From contig JAHEBM010000037.1 in NCBI GenBank assembly GCA_024642245.1, positions 1 through 32,527 of the forward strand: a DNA stretch of 32,527 bases, in the 5' to 3' direction. Of this stretch, positions 1 through 12,888 are shown piece after piece. The translations under genes and the position numbers were made by a program. A model generated the notes under the pieces. The model was given only the letters and a program-made list of their open reading frames with translations, had not been told where the DNA came from and made no database searches. Origin of the DNA: Haliea sp. GTDB lineage: Bacteria > Pseudomonadota > Gammaproteobacteria > Pseudomonadales > Halieaceae. The stretch's first letter is position 1, and every line of letters starts with the position of its first letter.

Positions 1-272
1 AGGAAGCACTGGAAAAAATCGTTTTGTGCGCGGGCAACCAGCATGGTATCGCCAGGGTGGATTGCCAGTTACAGCTGGATGCGGCCGCCGCGGTGCCCGC
101 TGGCGAGTCGACCTTTTACACCGTGCAGGCCGGCGATACCCTGGGCAAGATTGCCCAGCAGCATTACGGTTCGGCAGGTAAATACACGGTGATCTTCGAA
201 GCGAACAAGCCCATGCTGAAGGATCCGGACAAGATTTACCCCGGCCAGAGCCTGCGTATTCCTGCTCTTTAG
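1..272 (+). CDS. kbp: Kbp/YgaU-type BON-LysM protein, 3' end only
   Basis: About 90 C-terminal residues are visible; the start lies upstream of the window. The first part ([20 protein letters not shown]) matches the end of a BON domain. It is followed by a short linker and one LysM domain beginning [19 protein letters not shown] and ending [14 protein letters not shown]. The order BON then LysM, and the signature [19 protein letters not shown], are those of E. coli Kbp (YgaU, 149 residues), a small cytoplasmic protein that binds potassium and is linked to growth under potassium stress. The role in this organism is inferred from that similarity. A generic LysM protein is the alternative, but the match around IFEANKPM is close. 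The reading frame starts at base 3. Confidence 0.85.
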   Translation, partial: EALEKIVLCAGNQHGIARVDCQLQLDAAAAVPAGESTFYTVQAGDTLGKIAQQHYGSAGKYTVIFEANKPMLKDPDKIYPGQSLRIPAL

Positions 273-299
273 TCCAGCGCTGCCTGATTATTGGCGCAT

Positions 300-2357
300 T
301 CAGAGGTGCTGATCCTGGGCCCCGGTGTGCCCTGCCGCGCCGGGTTCCCCCGGGCCCATTGGCGTCTCCTTCGTGGCGAGGGCAGCGGGGCGATACCAGA
401 TAGGTGACGACCAGGCGCGCTCCTGGAGGGTGGCGGGCAGGTCGCTGCGCGGCTTCACTCCCGCCCGGATGGCATCCCAGGTGGACCAGCGGCAGGTGGG
501 GTTCTGTAGTACACGCACGTAATAGAACGCTTCCTGGCCCGGGTCGAAGTCCGGGTCCCGCCACTGTGCTTTGAGTTCCGCGGCCCCCACGCCGGTACTG
601 CTGGAACAGTCCGCCATGTTTACCCTTGCGCCGTTGTCAGGGCACAGTCCGCTGGCGGCATCCGGTATCAGTTCGTCTGAGCAGGCCACATCAAAGATGC
701 GCTCCCTGTGCTCGCCATTTTCCAGGTAACCCTTGATGACTTGCACGCGCTGCAAAGCCGTGCCGGCGGGATCGGCGGTGGCCCAGACCAGGAATGTGGG
801 CGTATCCCCGGCTGCCGCTGGCAGCTCGCTGCCCATGGTGACGCCGTTGCGGTAGGCAGTTGCCACCATTTGCGGCTTGTCCAGCAGGCCGGGTTCAAAG
901 CCGTAGCCTGCAAAAAAGCGCACTTTCATGCGCGGCCCGCTGGTGGCGAAGGTTTCCTTGCGTCGGAACGCCCGGTAGATCGATTCCCGGGTATTTTCCT
1001 CGGCCCAGACGCCGGCCAGGCCCGAGGCGGACCAGTACTGGAAAGCGCCACCGTTCATGTAGTACTCGCCATCCACTTCCTGCAGTAAATCCGGGGCTCG
1101 CCATTTCAGCAGCGTACCCGAAACAAAGGAGGCTGGAATGGAGCCGCGCAGTTGGGCCGTGCCGTCCAGCATGCCCGCCTTGGAGAAGTAGTTATCCTCT
1201 TCCGGAGAGGTGGCGCTATTGTGGGTGTCGCTGGAGCCGATCAGGCCGAACTTGTAGGGATTTACAACACCCCTGGTGGCCAGCTCCAGGCCGCGCAGGT
1301 AGGCGTCGCGCACGTAGCTCCCGGCCGGTTCACTGTAAAGCTTGGTGGCGACCCGGTAGGGAGCGATCTCGAAATCACCCCACTCGTCGTTCTTTGACAG
1401 CAGTGGATGCGTGTCGGAAGTGCCCTTGATCTGGGTGATTTCCACCAGGGGCTCATTGCGCATGCGCTGGATGGAGTAATCGTCATCCATGGGATCACCT
1501 GCCCAGTCGGTCAGCTTGAACATCTGGCCGTTGGAACCGTTCGAGTTGTGCGGTATCGCGAGGCTCTCGATGCCCTCGCCACGCAGCTTGTCCATCCAGT
1601 CCCACAGGCCCTCGGGGTTTTGCGAGTTGAAGCGGGAGAAGGGCACCGCCGGCAGGCGGTCGGTGTCATGGAATATGACGTTGCGGTGCAGGTTGCCCCT
1701 GTCATCCGTCGAGGACGTGTATTCGAAGGCGGCAAACGTGGTGAAGCTTCCCGGCACATAGGCATCATCCGCTGCCCGGATGGCGTCTTTCCATGCGGAT
1801 TTGGTCACCGCTTCCACGATCTTCGGATCAATGCTGCCGTCCAGTACCTCGGTAATGGTGTTGGTCAGGAAACCGGCAAAGTTTTTGGCCCGTGAAATGA
1901 CGCTGAGATCGTTCATGTTGTACCAGGCATTGATATTGTGCAGGGGTTCGGCGACGGCATAGCGGGAAAATGCCGTGCTGGTATCTGCCGCTTCCCTGAC
2001 CAGTCCCATGAACATCGCGTGGTCGGTCACGGCATAAAAATCCAGGGGTTGTTGCAACTGGATGCTGTAGCCGCTGGGATGCTCCAGGGCCTGGCCCCTG
2101 GCGTAGCGGTAGGCATCATCCGGCAGGGTGGTGTTGCCGAAGACATAGGCATCAAAGGAATAGGCGGTGTGCACGTGCAGGTCACCGAAATACGCGTTGC
2201 GATCGGCGTTGGGCGGTGCGCGCAGGATAAGTACTTCCTCGTTGACTGGTAACACCTTGCCCGACGGGCGCTTCGCTGCTGTGGTTGTCTCCTGCGGTTC
2301 GGAGCAGCCCCAGAGCATTGCCGTCAGGCCGGCTGTCAGGATGATTCGTGTCTTCAT
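300..2357 (-). CDS. DUF3604 family lipoprotein, PHP-like metal-binding fold
   Basis: A protein of 685 residues when started at the ATG at 2357, which has a GGA-rich ribosome site about 8 bases upstream; an in-frame upstream ATG at 2390 would bury the signal peptide. The N-terminus MKTRIILTAGLTAMLWGC is a lipoprotein signal with Cys18, and Ser at +2 suggests outer-membrane sorting. From residue 58 the motif GDLHVHTAYSFDAY resembles the metal-binding first motif of PHP phosphoesterases. AVTDHA (about 109-114), PHNSNGSNG and GLIGSSDTHN further on fit the same fold. DUF3604 proteins are widespread in marine bacteria and have no firmly assigned substrate. A secreted metal-dependent hydrolase is an inference from the motifs. 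It stands alone, convergent with the kbp end and divergent from the crotonase gene. Confidence 0.88.
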   Translation of the reverse strand: MKTRIILTAGLTAMLWGCSEPQETTTAAKRPSGKVLPVNEEVLILRAPPNADRNAYFGDLHVHTAYSFDAYVFGNTTLPDDAYRYARGQALEHPSGYSIQLQQPLDFYAVTDHAMFMGLVREAADTSTAFSRYAVAEPLHNINAWYNMNDLSVISRAKNFAGFLTNTITEVLDGSIDPKIVEAVTKSAWKDAIRAADDAYVPGSFTTFAAFEYTSSTDDRGNLHRNVIFHDTDRLPAVPFSRFNSQNPEGLWDWMDKLRGEGIESLAIPHNSNGSNGQMFKLTDWAGDPMDDDYSIQRMRNEPLVEITQIKGTSDTHPLLSKNDEWGDFEIAPYRVATKLYSEPAGSYVRDAYLRGLELATRGVVNPYKFGLIGSSDTHNSATSPEEDNYFSKAGMLDGTAQLRGSIPASFVSGTLLKWRAPDLLQEVDGEYYMNGGAFQYWSASGLAGVWAEENTRESIYRAFRRKETFATSGPRMKVRFFAGYGFEPGLLDKPQMVATAYRNGVTMGSELPAAAGDTPTFLVWATADPAGTALQRVQVIKGYLENGEHRERIFDVACSDELIPDAASGLCPDNGARVNMADCSSSTGVGAAELKAQWRDPDFDPGQEAFYYVRVLQNPTCRWSTWDAIRAGVKPRSDLPATLQERAWSSPIWYRPAALATKETPMGPGEPGAAGHTGAQDQHL

Positions 2358-2495
2358 TATTTTTCCAGGAAATCTGCGTGGGTTGCGCATCGATCATAGG
2401 GACTGGCCGGGGGTGTGTCCAACCCGCAGCGTTCTGTCACCCGGTCGAGTTGGGGTAAACTGGAGTCACTCTAAAATGACAACAGGCGGTAGGCC

Positions 2496-3272
2496 ATGAG
2501 TTCGGTAAGAACAGAGATCCGTGATCGCGTCACCATAGTGCACCTGTCGCGTCCGGAGGTGCGCAATGCGGTAGATGGCGCAACCGCGCAGGCCCTGGCG
2601 GATGCCTTCAGGGAGTTTGATGCAGATCCCGGCAGCGATGTCGCCATCCTGCACGGGGAGTACGGCACATTCTGCGCCGGCGCAGACCTGAAGGCGTTGG
2701 CCGGCGGGGCTGACAGTAATCGGCTGGCGGTCGAGGGTGACGGCCCGATGGGACCTTCCCGCATGGTGCTGGGCAAGCCGGTGATCGCCGCGATAGCCGG
2801 TCACGCGGTCGCCGGCGGGCTGGAGCTGGCCCTGTGGTGTGACCTGCGGGTGGTGGAGCAAAGCGCTGTTTTGGGGGTGTATTGCCGGCGCTGGGGTGTG
2901 CCGTTGATCGACGGTGGTACCGTACGCCTGCCCCGGCTTATCGGGCACAGCCGGGCCATGGACCTGATCCTTACGGGGCGCGCGGTAGGCGCCCCGGAGG
3001 CCTTGCAGATGGGCCTGGCCAACCGGGTGGTGCCCGATGGTGAGGCCCTGCGCGAGGCCCTGGCGCTGGCCGACCTGTTGTGTCGTTTTCCGCAGAATTG
3101 CCTGCGTTCCGATCGCCTGAGCGCCTGCGAACAGTGGGGACTGTCACTGGACGATGCGCTGGCCAATGAGTTTCGCAGGGGTATGCAGGTGATTGAAAGC
3201 CGGGAGACAGTCGTTGGCGCCACTCGTTTTGCCGGGGGCAAGGGGCGCCACGGGGAGTTCCACGATATTTAA
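2496..3272 (+). CDS. Crotonase (enoyl-CoA hydratase/isomerase) family protein
   Basis: A protein of 258 residues, the usual length of a single-domain crotonase. FCAGADLKAL (59-68) and GHAVAGGLELALWCDL (102-117) are the two stretches that form the CoA-thioester oxyanion hole. Glu110 aligns with catalytic Glu144 of mitochondrial enoyl-CoA hydratase. The position of the second catalytic Glu (Glu164) is Cys130 here, in VYCRRWGVPLIDGG. The family member is therefore unlikely to be a classical two-glutamate hydratase; isomerase, hydrolase or another crotonase activity is possible. The WGVPLIDGGTVRLPRLIG segment marks a distinct crotonase subgroup that I recognise but cannot assign a substrate to. 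The ATG at 2496 follows a GGCGGTAGGCC stretch. Its stop overlaps the stop of the convergent DUF2244 gene. Confidence 0.9.
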   Translation: MSSVRTEIRDRVTIVHLSRPEVRNAVDGATAQALADAFREFDADPGSDVAILHGEYGTFCAGADLKALAGGADSNRLAVEGDGPMGPSRMVLGKPVIAAIAGHAVAGGLELALWCDLRVVEQSAVLGVYCRRWGVPLIDGGTVRLPRLIGHSRAMDLILTGRAVGAPEALQMGLANRVVPDGEALREALALADLLCRFPQNCLRSDRLSACEQWGLSLDDALANEFRRGMQVIESRETVVGATRFAGGKGRHGEFHDI

Positions 3273-3772
3273 AACTGCCGGTTGCCACCCGCGCCGTGAC
3301 TGCCAACCCGTATTTCCTGGCGCAGCAGGGCGGCCAGTTTGAGACTGTCCTCCCGGCTGAGGAATTCGCCCACACTGACGGATTCCCCGGTGCGCTGCAG
3401 GGACAGTTCCGGGCCCTCCCAGGGGTGTCGCTCCGGAACAATGGCCAGGCCAGTGCCCTGGCGGGGAAATTTCCAGCTCTGCCGGGGCGCATAGAACCCC
3501 TTGTCTATGCGCACGCTGTCGTCGCTGAGCGTGATGACATGCCGATACTGCAATTTCCAGTTCACGTAGTACAGGGCAGCCCCCAGGGCCAGCAGCTCCA
3601 GCCCCGCAAGGGGTAATATGGGCCAGGCGCCAAGCAGGGCGAAGCCGACCGCGCAACCCAGCGACGGGACGGCCAGTGCCAGCAACACCAGCTTGTTGCT
3701 GCGCCAGCTGGCGGAGCAATTGGGCTGGGCGACGATCATCAGCCACGCCGCGGTTCGGGTGGTGGTAACCAC
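3269..3772 (-). CDS. DUF2244 integral membrane protein
   Basis: A protein of 167 residues with a GTG start at 3772, preceded by GAGG at a suitable distance. After an N-terminal stretch ending RSNKLVLLALAV there are two hydrophobic segments (about residues 28-45 and 48-68) separated by a short turn, which gives a membrane hairpin. A hydrophilic C-terminal region follows, with VNWKLQYRHVITLSDDSVRIDKG and, near the end, SREDSLKLAALLRQEI. This architecture and the W..F..Q pattern of the cytosolic half are typical of the DUF2244 family, often found near respiratory genes in proteobacteria but of unknown function. Nothing in the neighbourhood clarifies its role. The stop codon overlaps that of the convergent crotonase gene. 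Confidence 0.82.
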   Translation of the reverse strand: MVTTTRTAAWLMIVAQPNCSASWRSNKLVLLALAVPSLGCAVGFALLGAWPILPLAGLELLALGAALYYVNWKLQYRHVITLSDDSVRIDKGFYAPRQSWKFPRQGTGLAIVPERHPWEGPELSLQRTGESVSVGEFLSREDSLKLAALLRQEIRVGSHGAGGNRQF

Positions 3773-3886
3773 AGAGCTACCTCAATAGTTATCTTACCGG
3801 AGTCTAGTGAAATTTTTGCCACTCGCCTACTCTATTTGCCCTGGGATGAGGACGCGTTTGCCCTGCACTGATAACTGGAGAACCCC

Positions 3887-4690
3887 ATGGCCCACCCGAT
3901 GTTGATAGCAGCCGCCCAGGTCATCGCCTCTCCCCCGGAGGTCCTGTTCGACTGCCGTTTTTCCCTGGCGGATCCGGGGGCGGGGTATGCACTGTACCTG
4001 GAAGGCCATATTCCCGGGGCGCACTACCTGGACCTGAACAGGGATCTGTCGGGGGTGACAGCCGCGCATGGGGGGCGTCACCCGCTGCCAGCGCCGGCAG
4101 ACTTTGCCGCATTGCTCGCCCGCCACGGTGTGAACCCGGATACCCAGGTGGTTGCTTACGATGATTCGCGCTTCGCATTTGCAGCGAGGCTGTGGTGGCT
4201 GATGCGCAGCCTGGGCTACCGTCCCCCGCGCCTGCTTGACGGGGGTTACCAGGCTTTTCTCGCCGCCGGGGGGAGCCCCTGCAACGCATGCACTGAACCC
4301 CTGGCGGGTCCTGTAACTGCAGCGACAGGTTTCACCGGGTATTGCGATATCGATGGCTTGCGTACGCTGATCGCCGCGGGTGCGGTGTTGGTGGATTCCC
4401 GGGAGGAGCGCCGCTACCAGGGTCTGGAGGAGCCGATAGATCCGGTGGCCGGGCATATTCCCGGGGCTATCAACCGGCCCTGGCAGGGAGTGACATCCGC
4501 GGACGGGCGGGCCCGCACCGCGGCTGGGTTGCGTGAGCACTGGGGCGATGCCCTGGAGTCAGGGCAGCTGGTGGTTTACTGCGGCTCCGGCGTCACCGCC
4601 TGTGTCAACCTGTTCTCGCTGGCCCTGCTGGACCGGCACGATGCCACACTCTATGCCGGCAGCTGGAGCGACTGGTGTAGCTATCTGTAA
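3887..4690 (+). CDS. sseA: 3-mercaptopyruvate sulfurtransferase (rhodanese family)
   Basis: A protein of 267 residues with two rhodanese domains, the usual size of SseA. The N-terminal domain (about 5-135) keeps the fold motifs GHIPGAHYLDLNRDLS and lacks a catalytic Cys. The C-terminal domain (about 150-267) carries the active-site loop CGSGVTAC with Cys232 as persulfide carrier. CG[ST]GVTA is the loop type of 3-mercaptopyruvate sulfurtransferases, as opposed to CRxGxT/R of thiosulfate sulfurtransferases. The ending GSWSDWC is also typical. It transfers sulfur from mercaptopyruvate to thiols or cyanide in the cytoplasm. ATG at 3887 has GGAG six bases upstream. Its stop directly abuts the stop of the convergent rluA gene. 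The substrate choice is by motif only. Confidence 0.9.
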   Translation: MAHPMLIAAAQVIASPPEVLFDCRFSLADPGAGYALYLEGHIPGAHYLDLNRDLSGVTAAHGGRHPLPAPADFAALLARHGVNPDTQVVAYDDSRFAFAARLWWLMRSLGYRPPRLLDGGYQAFLAAGGSPCNACTEPLAGPVTAATGFTGYCDIDGLRTLIAAGAVLVDSREERRYQGLEEPIDPVAGHIPGAINRPWQGVTSADGRARTAAGLREHWGDALESGQLVVYCGSGVTACVNLFSLALLDRHDATLYAGSWSDWCSYL

Positions 4691-5353
4691 TCAGAAATCC
4701 GGCGGGCATTCCCCCGCCAGCCAGTCGCCTGTTGTCGGGTGTTCAAATGCCAGTGTGGACGCGTGCAGCATCAGGCGGGGCGCCATTGCCAGCGCCTCGG
4801 CGTGGGCGTACATGTCGCAGCCCAGTATGGGGTGGCCCAGCTCCCGCATGTGGATGCGCAGCTGGTGGGAGCGGCCGGTGACGGGTTTGAGTAGCACCCG
4901 GGTGCGGTCGGCGCCGCGCTGCAATACTTCGAAGCGGGTGAGGGCCGAGCGGCCATTTTCGTGGCAGATCTTCTGGCGAGGCCGATTGGCCCAGTCGCAG
5001 GTAATGGGAAGGTCTATTTCCCCGCTGTCCTGCCCGATCACGCCGTATACGATCGCATGGTACGACTTTTCAACCTGCCGCTGCTGGAACTGACGGCTGA
5101 TATGGGCATGGGCCGGCTTGTTCAGCGGGATCACCATGATGCCCGAGGTGTCCAGGTCCAGCCGGTGGACGATGCTCGCGCTTGGGAACCGTTGCTGCAG
5201 TCGGGTTACCAGGCAGTCCTTGTTCAGGGGATGGCGACCGGGAATGCTCAGCAGCAGGTCGGGTTTGCGCACCAGCAGCAGGTCGTCATCCTGGTACAGA
5301 ATACGGATTTCTTCCTGGCTGTGCGGTACGAGGTAAGGGGGTGGTGGTTGCAT
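4691..5353 (-). CDS. rluA: RluA: 23S rRNA/tRNA pseudouridine synthase
   Basis: A protein of 220 residues, matching the 219 of E. coli RluA and lacking the N-terminal S4 domain that RluC and RluD have. The catalytic motif HRLDLDTSG places the nucleophile at Asp66 (Asp64 in E. coli). LLSIPGR, LPITCDWANRPRQKICHENG, VTGRSHQLRIHMRELGHPILG and the final CPPDF follow the RluA sequence almost throughout. E. coli RluA modifies U746 of 23S rRNA and U32 of some tRNAs; the same targets are inferred here. The start ATG at 5353 has no strong ribosome site, so a slightly different start cannot be excluded. The gene is convergent with sseA with zero spacing, so neither has room for its own intrinsic terminator. 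Confidence 0.93.
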   Translation of the reverse strand: MQPPPPYLVPHSQEEIRILYQDDDLLLVRKPDLLLSIPGRHPLNKDCLVTRLQQRFPSASIVHRLDLDTSGIMVIPLNKPAHAHISRQFQQRQVEKSYHAIVYGVIGQDSGEIDLPITCDWANRPRQKICHENGRSALTRFEVLQRGADRTRVLLKPVTGRSHQLRIHMRELGHPILGCDMYAHAEALAMAPRLMLHASTLAFEHPTTGDWLAGECPPDF

Positions 5354-5466
5354 GGGTCGCTATTGTATAGAAGCGGCGGGCGCCGGCCTATGCCATGGCC
5401 CGTTGGCGGGACGCCCGCGCAGGCCGATGCTAACATGCGGCTTTTTTCCAGGGTGTAAATTCCGCC

Positions 5467-6120
5467 ATGCCTGAAGATGTGTTACTGGCCGGGGCACTGC
5501 GCGAAATTCTCCCCGGCGCCGCTCTTGAGGAGACCGCGCTGCCGGCGACTCCGGCCATCCGCCTGCTGTTGCTCGAGGCCGGCTATCCCCAGGGTGAGTT
5601 GAGCCCGGAGGCGGTGCGGCGGGTTATGGAAAACCCCTTGTACTGGGTGTTCTGCTGGGCCTCGGGCCAGGTGCTCGCCCGCCTGCTGCTGGACCAGCCA
5701 CAGTGGGTGCGGGGCCGGCGGGTGCTGGATTTCGGCTGTGGTTCAGGGGTGGTCGCCATCGCTGCGGCGCTGGCCGGCGCGCGGGAGGTGATCGCCTGCG
5801 ATATCGACCCGCTGGCCCTGGCGGCGACCCGCAGCAACGCCAGGCGCAACCGTGTTGACATCGCCCTGTCCGATGATTTTTACCGGGTGAGCGGTGAAAT
5901 CGACCTGATCATCGTGGCGGACGTTTTGTATGACCGGGCCAACCTGGAATGGCTGGACCGCTTTACCGCCCGGGCGGACAAGGTGCTGATCGCCGACTCC
6001 AGGGTGAAGGACTTCCGGCACCCCCGGTACCGGCAGATTGCCCGGCATACCAGCTGTACCCTGCCGGACCTGGACGAGTCCGCCGAGTTCCGGGACGTGC
6101 GTATTTACCTCGCAGGCTGA
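5467..6120 (+). CDS. Class I SAM methyltransferase, protein N-lysine type
   Basis: A protein of 217 residues. VLDFGCGSGVVAIAAALAG (86-104) is motif I of the Rossmann-type SAM-binding fold and ACDIDPLAL (110-118) supplies the acidic residue for the ribose. The segment NPLYWVFCWASGQVLARLLLD just before it is characteristic of the METTL20/ETFB-lysine methyltransferase-like branch, which is often annotated as ribosomal protein L11 methyltransferase-like. The target could be electron-transfer flavoprotein beta subunit or another protein; this is inference. ATG at 5467 lies about 13 bases after AGGGTG. The gene is divergent from rluA and stands upstream of accA by 80 bases, with no sign of a shared function. 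Confidence 0.82.
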   Translation: MPEDVLLAGALREILPGAALEETALPATPAIRLLLLEAGYPQGELSPEAVRRVMENPLYWVFCWASGQVLARLLLDQPQWVRGRRVLDFGCGSGVVAIAAALAGAREVIACDIDPLALAATRSNARRNRVDIALSDDFYRVSGEIDLIIVADVLYDRANLEWLDRFTARADKVLIADSRVKDFRHPRYRQIARHTSCTLPDLDESAEFRDVRIYLAG

Positions 6121-6200
6121 ACCCGAGCAGGTGTTGTTGGTCTGTGCCAGATTAATTTTGTACACTGTCGGTCGTTTTCTCTAGCTGAGCCTGACATCGC

Positions 6201-7148
6201 ATGAATCCCAACTACCTTGATTTCGAGCAGCCGATCGCCGACCTGGAGGTCAAGATCGAGGAACTCCGGCTGGTGGGCTCGGACAACGAGATCAATATCA
6301 GTGAGGAAATCGAGACCCTGCGGGTCAAGAGCACCAAACTTACCGAGAAAATCTATTCCAACCTCAGCCCCTGGGACATCGTCCGGGTGGCACGCCACCC
6401 CCTGCGTCCCTACACCATGGATTACCTGCCCCTGGTGTTTGACGAGTTCGACGAACTGCACGGCGACCGGCACTTCGGTGACGACAAGGCCATCGTCGGC
6501 GGCGTGGCCCGCCTCGACGGCCGGCCGGTGATGGTGATCGGCCAGGAGAAGGGCCGGGCGGTGAAAGACAAGGTGCTGCGCAACTTCGGCATGCCCAAGC
6601 CCGAGGGGTATCGCAAGGCCCTGCGGTTGATGGAAACCGCCGAGCGTTTCAAACTGCCGGTAATCACCCTCATCGACACTCCCGGCGCCTATCCCGGTAT
6701 CGATTCGGAAGAGCGGGGCATCAGCGAATCCATTGCCCGCAACCTGGCAGTGATGTCGCGCCTGGCCACGCCGATCGTCTGCGTGGTGATCGGCGAGGGC
6801 AGCTCCGGTGGCGCGCTGGGCATCGGGGTGGGCGACCACCTGGTGATGCTGCAGTACTCGACCTATTTCGTCATCTCGCCCGAGGGCTGCGCCAATATTA
6901 TCTGGAAGAGCACCGAAAATGCGCCCCAGGCCGCCGCGGCCATGGGTGTGACGTCCTCGGTTTTGCAGGAGCTGGGCATTGTCGATGCGACGATTCCCGA
7001 GCCCCTGGGCGGCGCGCATCGCGACCGCGAACTGATGGCGGAACGCATCAAGGCGCACCTTATCAAGCAGCTGGATAATCTCGAGCAGCTGCCGCTGGAA
7101 GACCTGCTGGCCAAGCGCTACCAGCGCCTGATGTCCTACGGCAACTAG
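6201..7148 (+). CDS. accA: Acetyl-CoA carboxylase carboxyltransferase subunit alpha
   Basis: A protein of 315 residues (E. coli AccA has 319). It begins [20 protein letters not shown] and has the helical N-terminus followed by the carboxyltransferase crotonase-like core with [15 protein letters not shown] and [15 protein letters not shown], all close to the family sequence. With AccD it forms the alpha2beta2 carboxyltransferase that moves CO2 from biotin on AccB to acetyl-CoA, giving malonyl-CoA for fatty-acid synthesis in the cytoplasm. accD is not in the window, as is normal. accA followed by tilS and pyrG is the gene order of Pseudomonas. The upstream 80 bases are AT-richer than their surroundings and probably hold the promoter, but I could not identify a convincing -35/-10 pair. 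Confidence 0.97.
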   Translation: MNPNYLDFEQPIADLEVKIEELRLVGSDNEINISEEIETLRVKSTKLTEKIYSNLSPWDIVRVARHPLRPYTMDYLPLVFDEFDELHGDRHFGDDKAIVGGVARLDGRPVMVIGQEKGRAVKDKVLRNFGMPKPEGYRKALRLMETAERFKLPVITLIDTPGAYPGIDSEERGISESIARNLAVMSRLATPIVCVVIGEGSSGGALGIGVGDHLVMLQYSTYFVISPEGCANIIWKSTENAPQAAAAMGVTSSVLQELGIVDATIPEPLGGAHRDRELMAERIKAHLIKQLDNLEQLPLEDLLAKRYQRLMSYGN

Positions 7149-7176
7149 TTGAACGCGCTGCAGCCGGCCCGGGACC

Positions 7177-8538
7177 ATGGCTGATGTCCCGCTAAACCCC
7201 GCCAAGCTCGACCCTTTCCTTGAGCCCCTGCTCGATGCCCCGCACTGGTACGTGGGCTTCAGCGGCGGTGTCGACTCAACAGTATTGCTACACCTGCTGC
7301 GGCGCTGGTGTGACAGCCACCCGGGCGCACCGTCCCCCGGCGCCATCCATGTCAATCATGGCCTGCAGGCCCCGTCGGACGATTGGCAGCGGCATTGCGA
7401 GCGGGTCTGCCAGGGTCTGCAGATTCCCCTGGTGTGCCTGCGCGCCGAGGTAAGCCCGGGGCCGCGCGGTCTCGAGGCTGCGGCCCGGGAGGCGCGCTAC
7501 AGCCTGTTCGAGTCGCAGCTGGGGCCGGGGGACGTGCTGTTTCTCGCGCACCATGCCGATGACCAGGTGGAAACCTTCTTCCTGCGACTGTTGCGCGGTG
7601 CCGGGGTACAGGGCCTGGCCGGGATGCCCGCGCAAAGACCCCTGGGCACAGGTCGCCTGGCCCGGCCATTGTTGACACAGCCTCGTTCGCTGCTGGAATC
7701 CTACGCCGCCGCCCAGGACCTGCAGTGCATAGAGGATCCCAGTAACAGTGATATCGCGCTGGACCGCAACTTCCTGCGCAGCCAGGTGATGCCGGTTCTG
7801 GCGCAACGCTGGCCGGGCTACCGCCAGACGGTGGGTCGGGCCAGCGGACATATAGCGACTGCTGCTGCCCGTCTGGCCCAGTTGGTGCCGGGTCCCGGTA
7901 CGATCTTCAGTGTCCTGGGCGACCCCGGCATTGCCCTGGCAGATCTGGAATCCCTGCCGCCACAGGAGGTAGCACTGATCCTGCGGCAATGGCTGCAGGG
8001 GCGGGGACTTCCGGCGCCGGACCAGGCCGCCCTGGCGGAATTCCAGCGCCAGCTGAACGTCGCCGACGAAAACGCCAGGCCGCGACTGCAGTGCAGTGCC
8101 TACACCCTGCAGCGCTTTCGTGACGCGTTGTACCTGCTGCCGGTTTTTGCCGGCGGACCGGGGCAGGCATTGTCGCTGGCACCCGGGGAGGTCCTTGACT
8201 TGTCCGGCCCCCAGGGCCGGTTATGGCTGGCGCAGGGGTCGGGTGGCGGGCTGCGGCTGGCGGCCGGGGAACGTCTTGAGGTGGCCTGGCGGCAGGGGAG
8301 TGAACGCTGCCGGCCGGTGGGGCGCGCCGGCAGCGCCAGCCTGAAAAAGCTCCTGCTGGAGCGCGCTGTGCCGCCCTGGTGGCGGGAGCGGGTACCGTTG
8401 CTCTACCTGGGGGGCGAGTTGCTGGCGGTCGGGGACATCTGGCTGTGCGACTCCAGCCGCTGGACGGCCTCGGCCTCCCCCGGCGAGGTCCTGTGGCAAC
8501 CCCGCTGGGAGCGCAACATCACCACGGCTTTCGATTGA
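7177..8538 (+). CDS. tilS: tRNA(Ile)-lysidine synthetase
   Basis: A protein of 453 residues (E. coli 432). SGGVDS at 29-34 is the PP-loop of N-type ATP pyrophosphatases. LAHHADDQVETFFLRLLRG and DPSNSDIALDRNFLRSQVMP are further conserved TilS motifs, and the C-terminal third, with SLKKLLLERAVPPWWRERVPLL, is the TilS C-terminal tRNA-binding domain. The enzyme converts cytidine 34 of the CAU anticodon of a minor tRNA-Ile to lysidine, changing its decoding from AUG to AUA; it is normally essential. It starts 28 bases after accA with no clear ribosome site at the chosen ATG (7177), which suggests translational coupling or a different nearby start. Confidence 0.95.
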   Translation: MADVPLNPAKLDPFLEPLLDAPHWYVGFSGGVDSTVLLHLLRRWCDSHPGAPSPGAIHVNHGLQAPSDDWQRHCERVCQGLQIPLVCLRAEVSPGPRGLEAAAREARYSLFESQLGPGDVLFLAHHADDQVETFFLRLLRGAGVQGLAGMPAQRPLGTGRLARPLLTQPRSLLESYAAAQDLQCIEDPSNSDIALDRNFLRSQVMPVLAQRWPGYRQTVGRASGHIATAAARLAQLVPGPGTIFSVLGDPGIALADLESLPPQEVALILRQWLQGRGLPAPDQAALAEFQRQLNVADENARPRLQCSAYTLQRFRDALYLLPVFAGGPGQALSLAPGEVLDLSGPQGRLWLAQGSGGGLRLAAGERLEVAWRQGSERCRPVGRAGSASLKKLLLERAVPPWWRERVPLLYLGGELLAVGDIWLCDSSRWTASASPGEVLWQPRWERNITTAFD

Positions 8539-8565
8539 GCTGGAGACGGCTTTCTGGTAGCCTGA

Positions 8566-10308
<1,743 letters not shown>

Positions 10309-10332
10309 GCATCCTTGTTTAACAGATTCTGA

Positions 10333-12531
<2,199 letters not shown>

Positions 12532-12534
12532 TCC

Positions 12535-12888
12535 TTGCGCTGGCTGCTGGCAGGATTGTTGCTGGTACTGCTCGTATTGCAGTATCGGCTTTGGATTGCC
12601 GAGGGCAGTCTGGCCGAGCGCCACCGCCTGCAGCAGCAGATCGAGGAACAGGTCCGTATCAATGAGCAGTTGCACGAACGCAATGCCGCCCTCGAACGCG
12701 AGGTGCTGGACCTGCAAAGCGGGAACAAGGGGCTGGAACAGCGCGCCCGCGAGCAATTGGGCCTGATCCGCCAGGGGGAGACCTTTTACCAGTTTGCGGA
12801 TACCCCCGCTGCCGGATCCGGGTCGTCGGTAGTCGCCTCGCCGGTGACGCCCCCACCTCCTGCCCCCGTGGCGGGGTCGCCGCAATGA
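12535..12888 (+). CDS. ftsB: Cell division protein FtsB
   Basis: A protein of 117 residues, slightly longer than E. coli FtsB (103). It begins with a rare TTG start at 12535, three bases after the eno stop, with AGGGG about 10 bases upstream inside eno. Residues 2-19 form one transmembrane helix (LLAGLLLVLLVLQYRLWI) with the cytoplasmic part nearly absent. Residues 25-72 are a periplasmic coiled coil. GLEQRAREQLGLIRQGETFYQF is the conserved FtsB motif just after it. The last 25 residues are a Pro-rich tail not seen in E. coli. FtsB joins FtsL and FtsQ in the divisome and activates FtsWI. Its stop overlaps ispD by four bases. Confidence 0.93.
   Translation: MRWLLAGLLLVLLVLQYRLWIAEGSLAERHRLQQQIEEQVRINEQLHERNAALEREVLDLQSGNKGLEQRAREQLGLIRQGETFYQFADTPAAGSGSSVVASPVTPPPPAPVAGSPQ

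Noticed and set aside
6134..6166. Possible accA promoter (TACACT as -10)
   Set aside because: No acceptable -35 at 16-18 bases; too weak to list.
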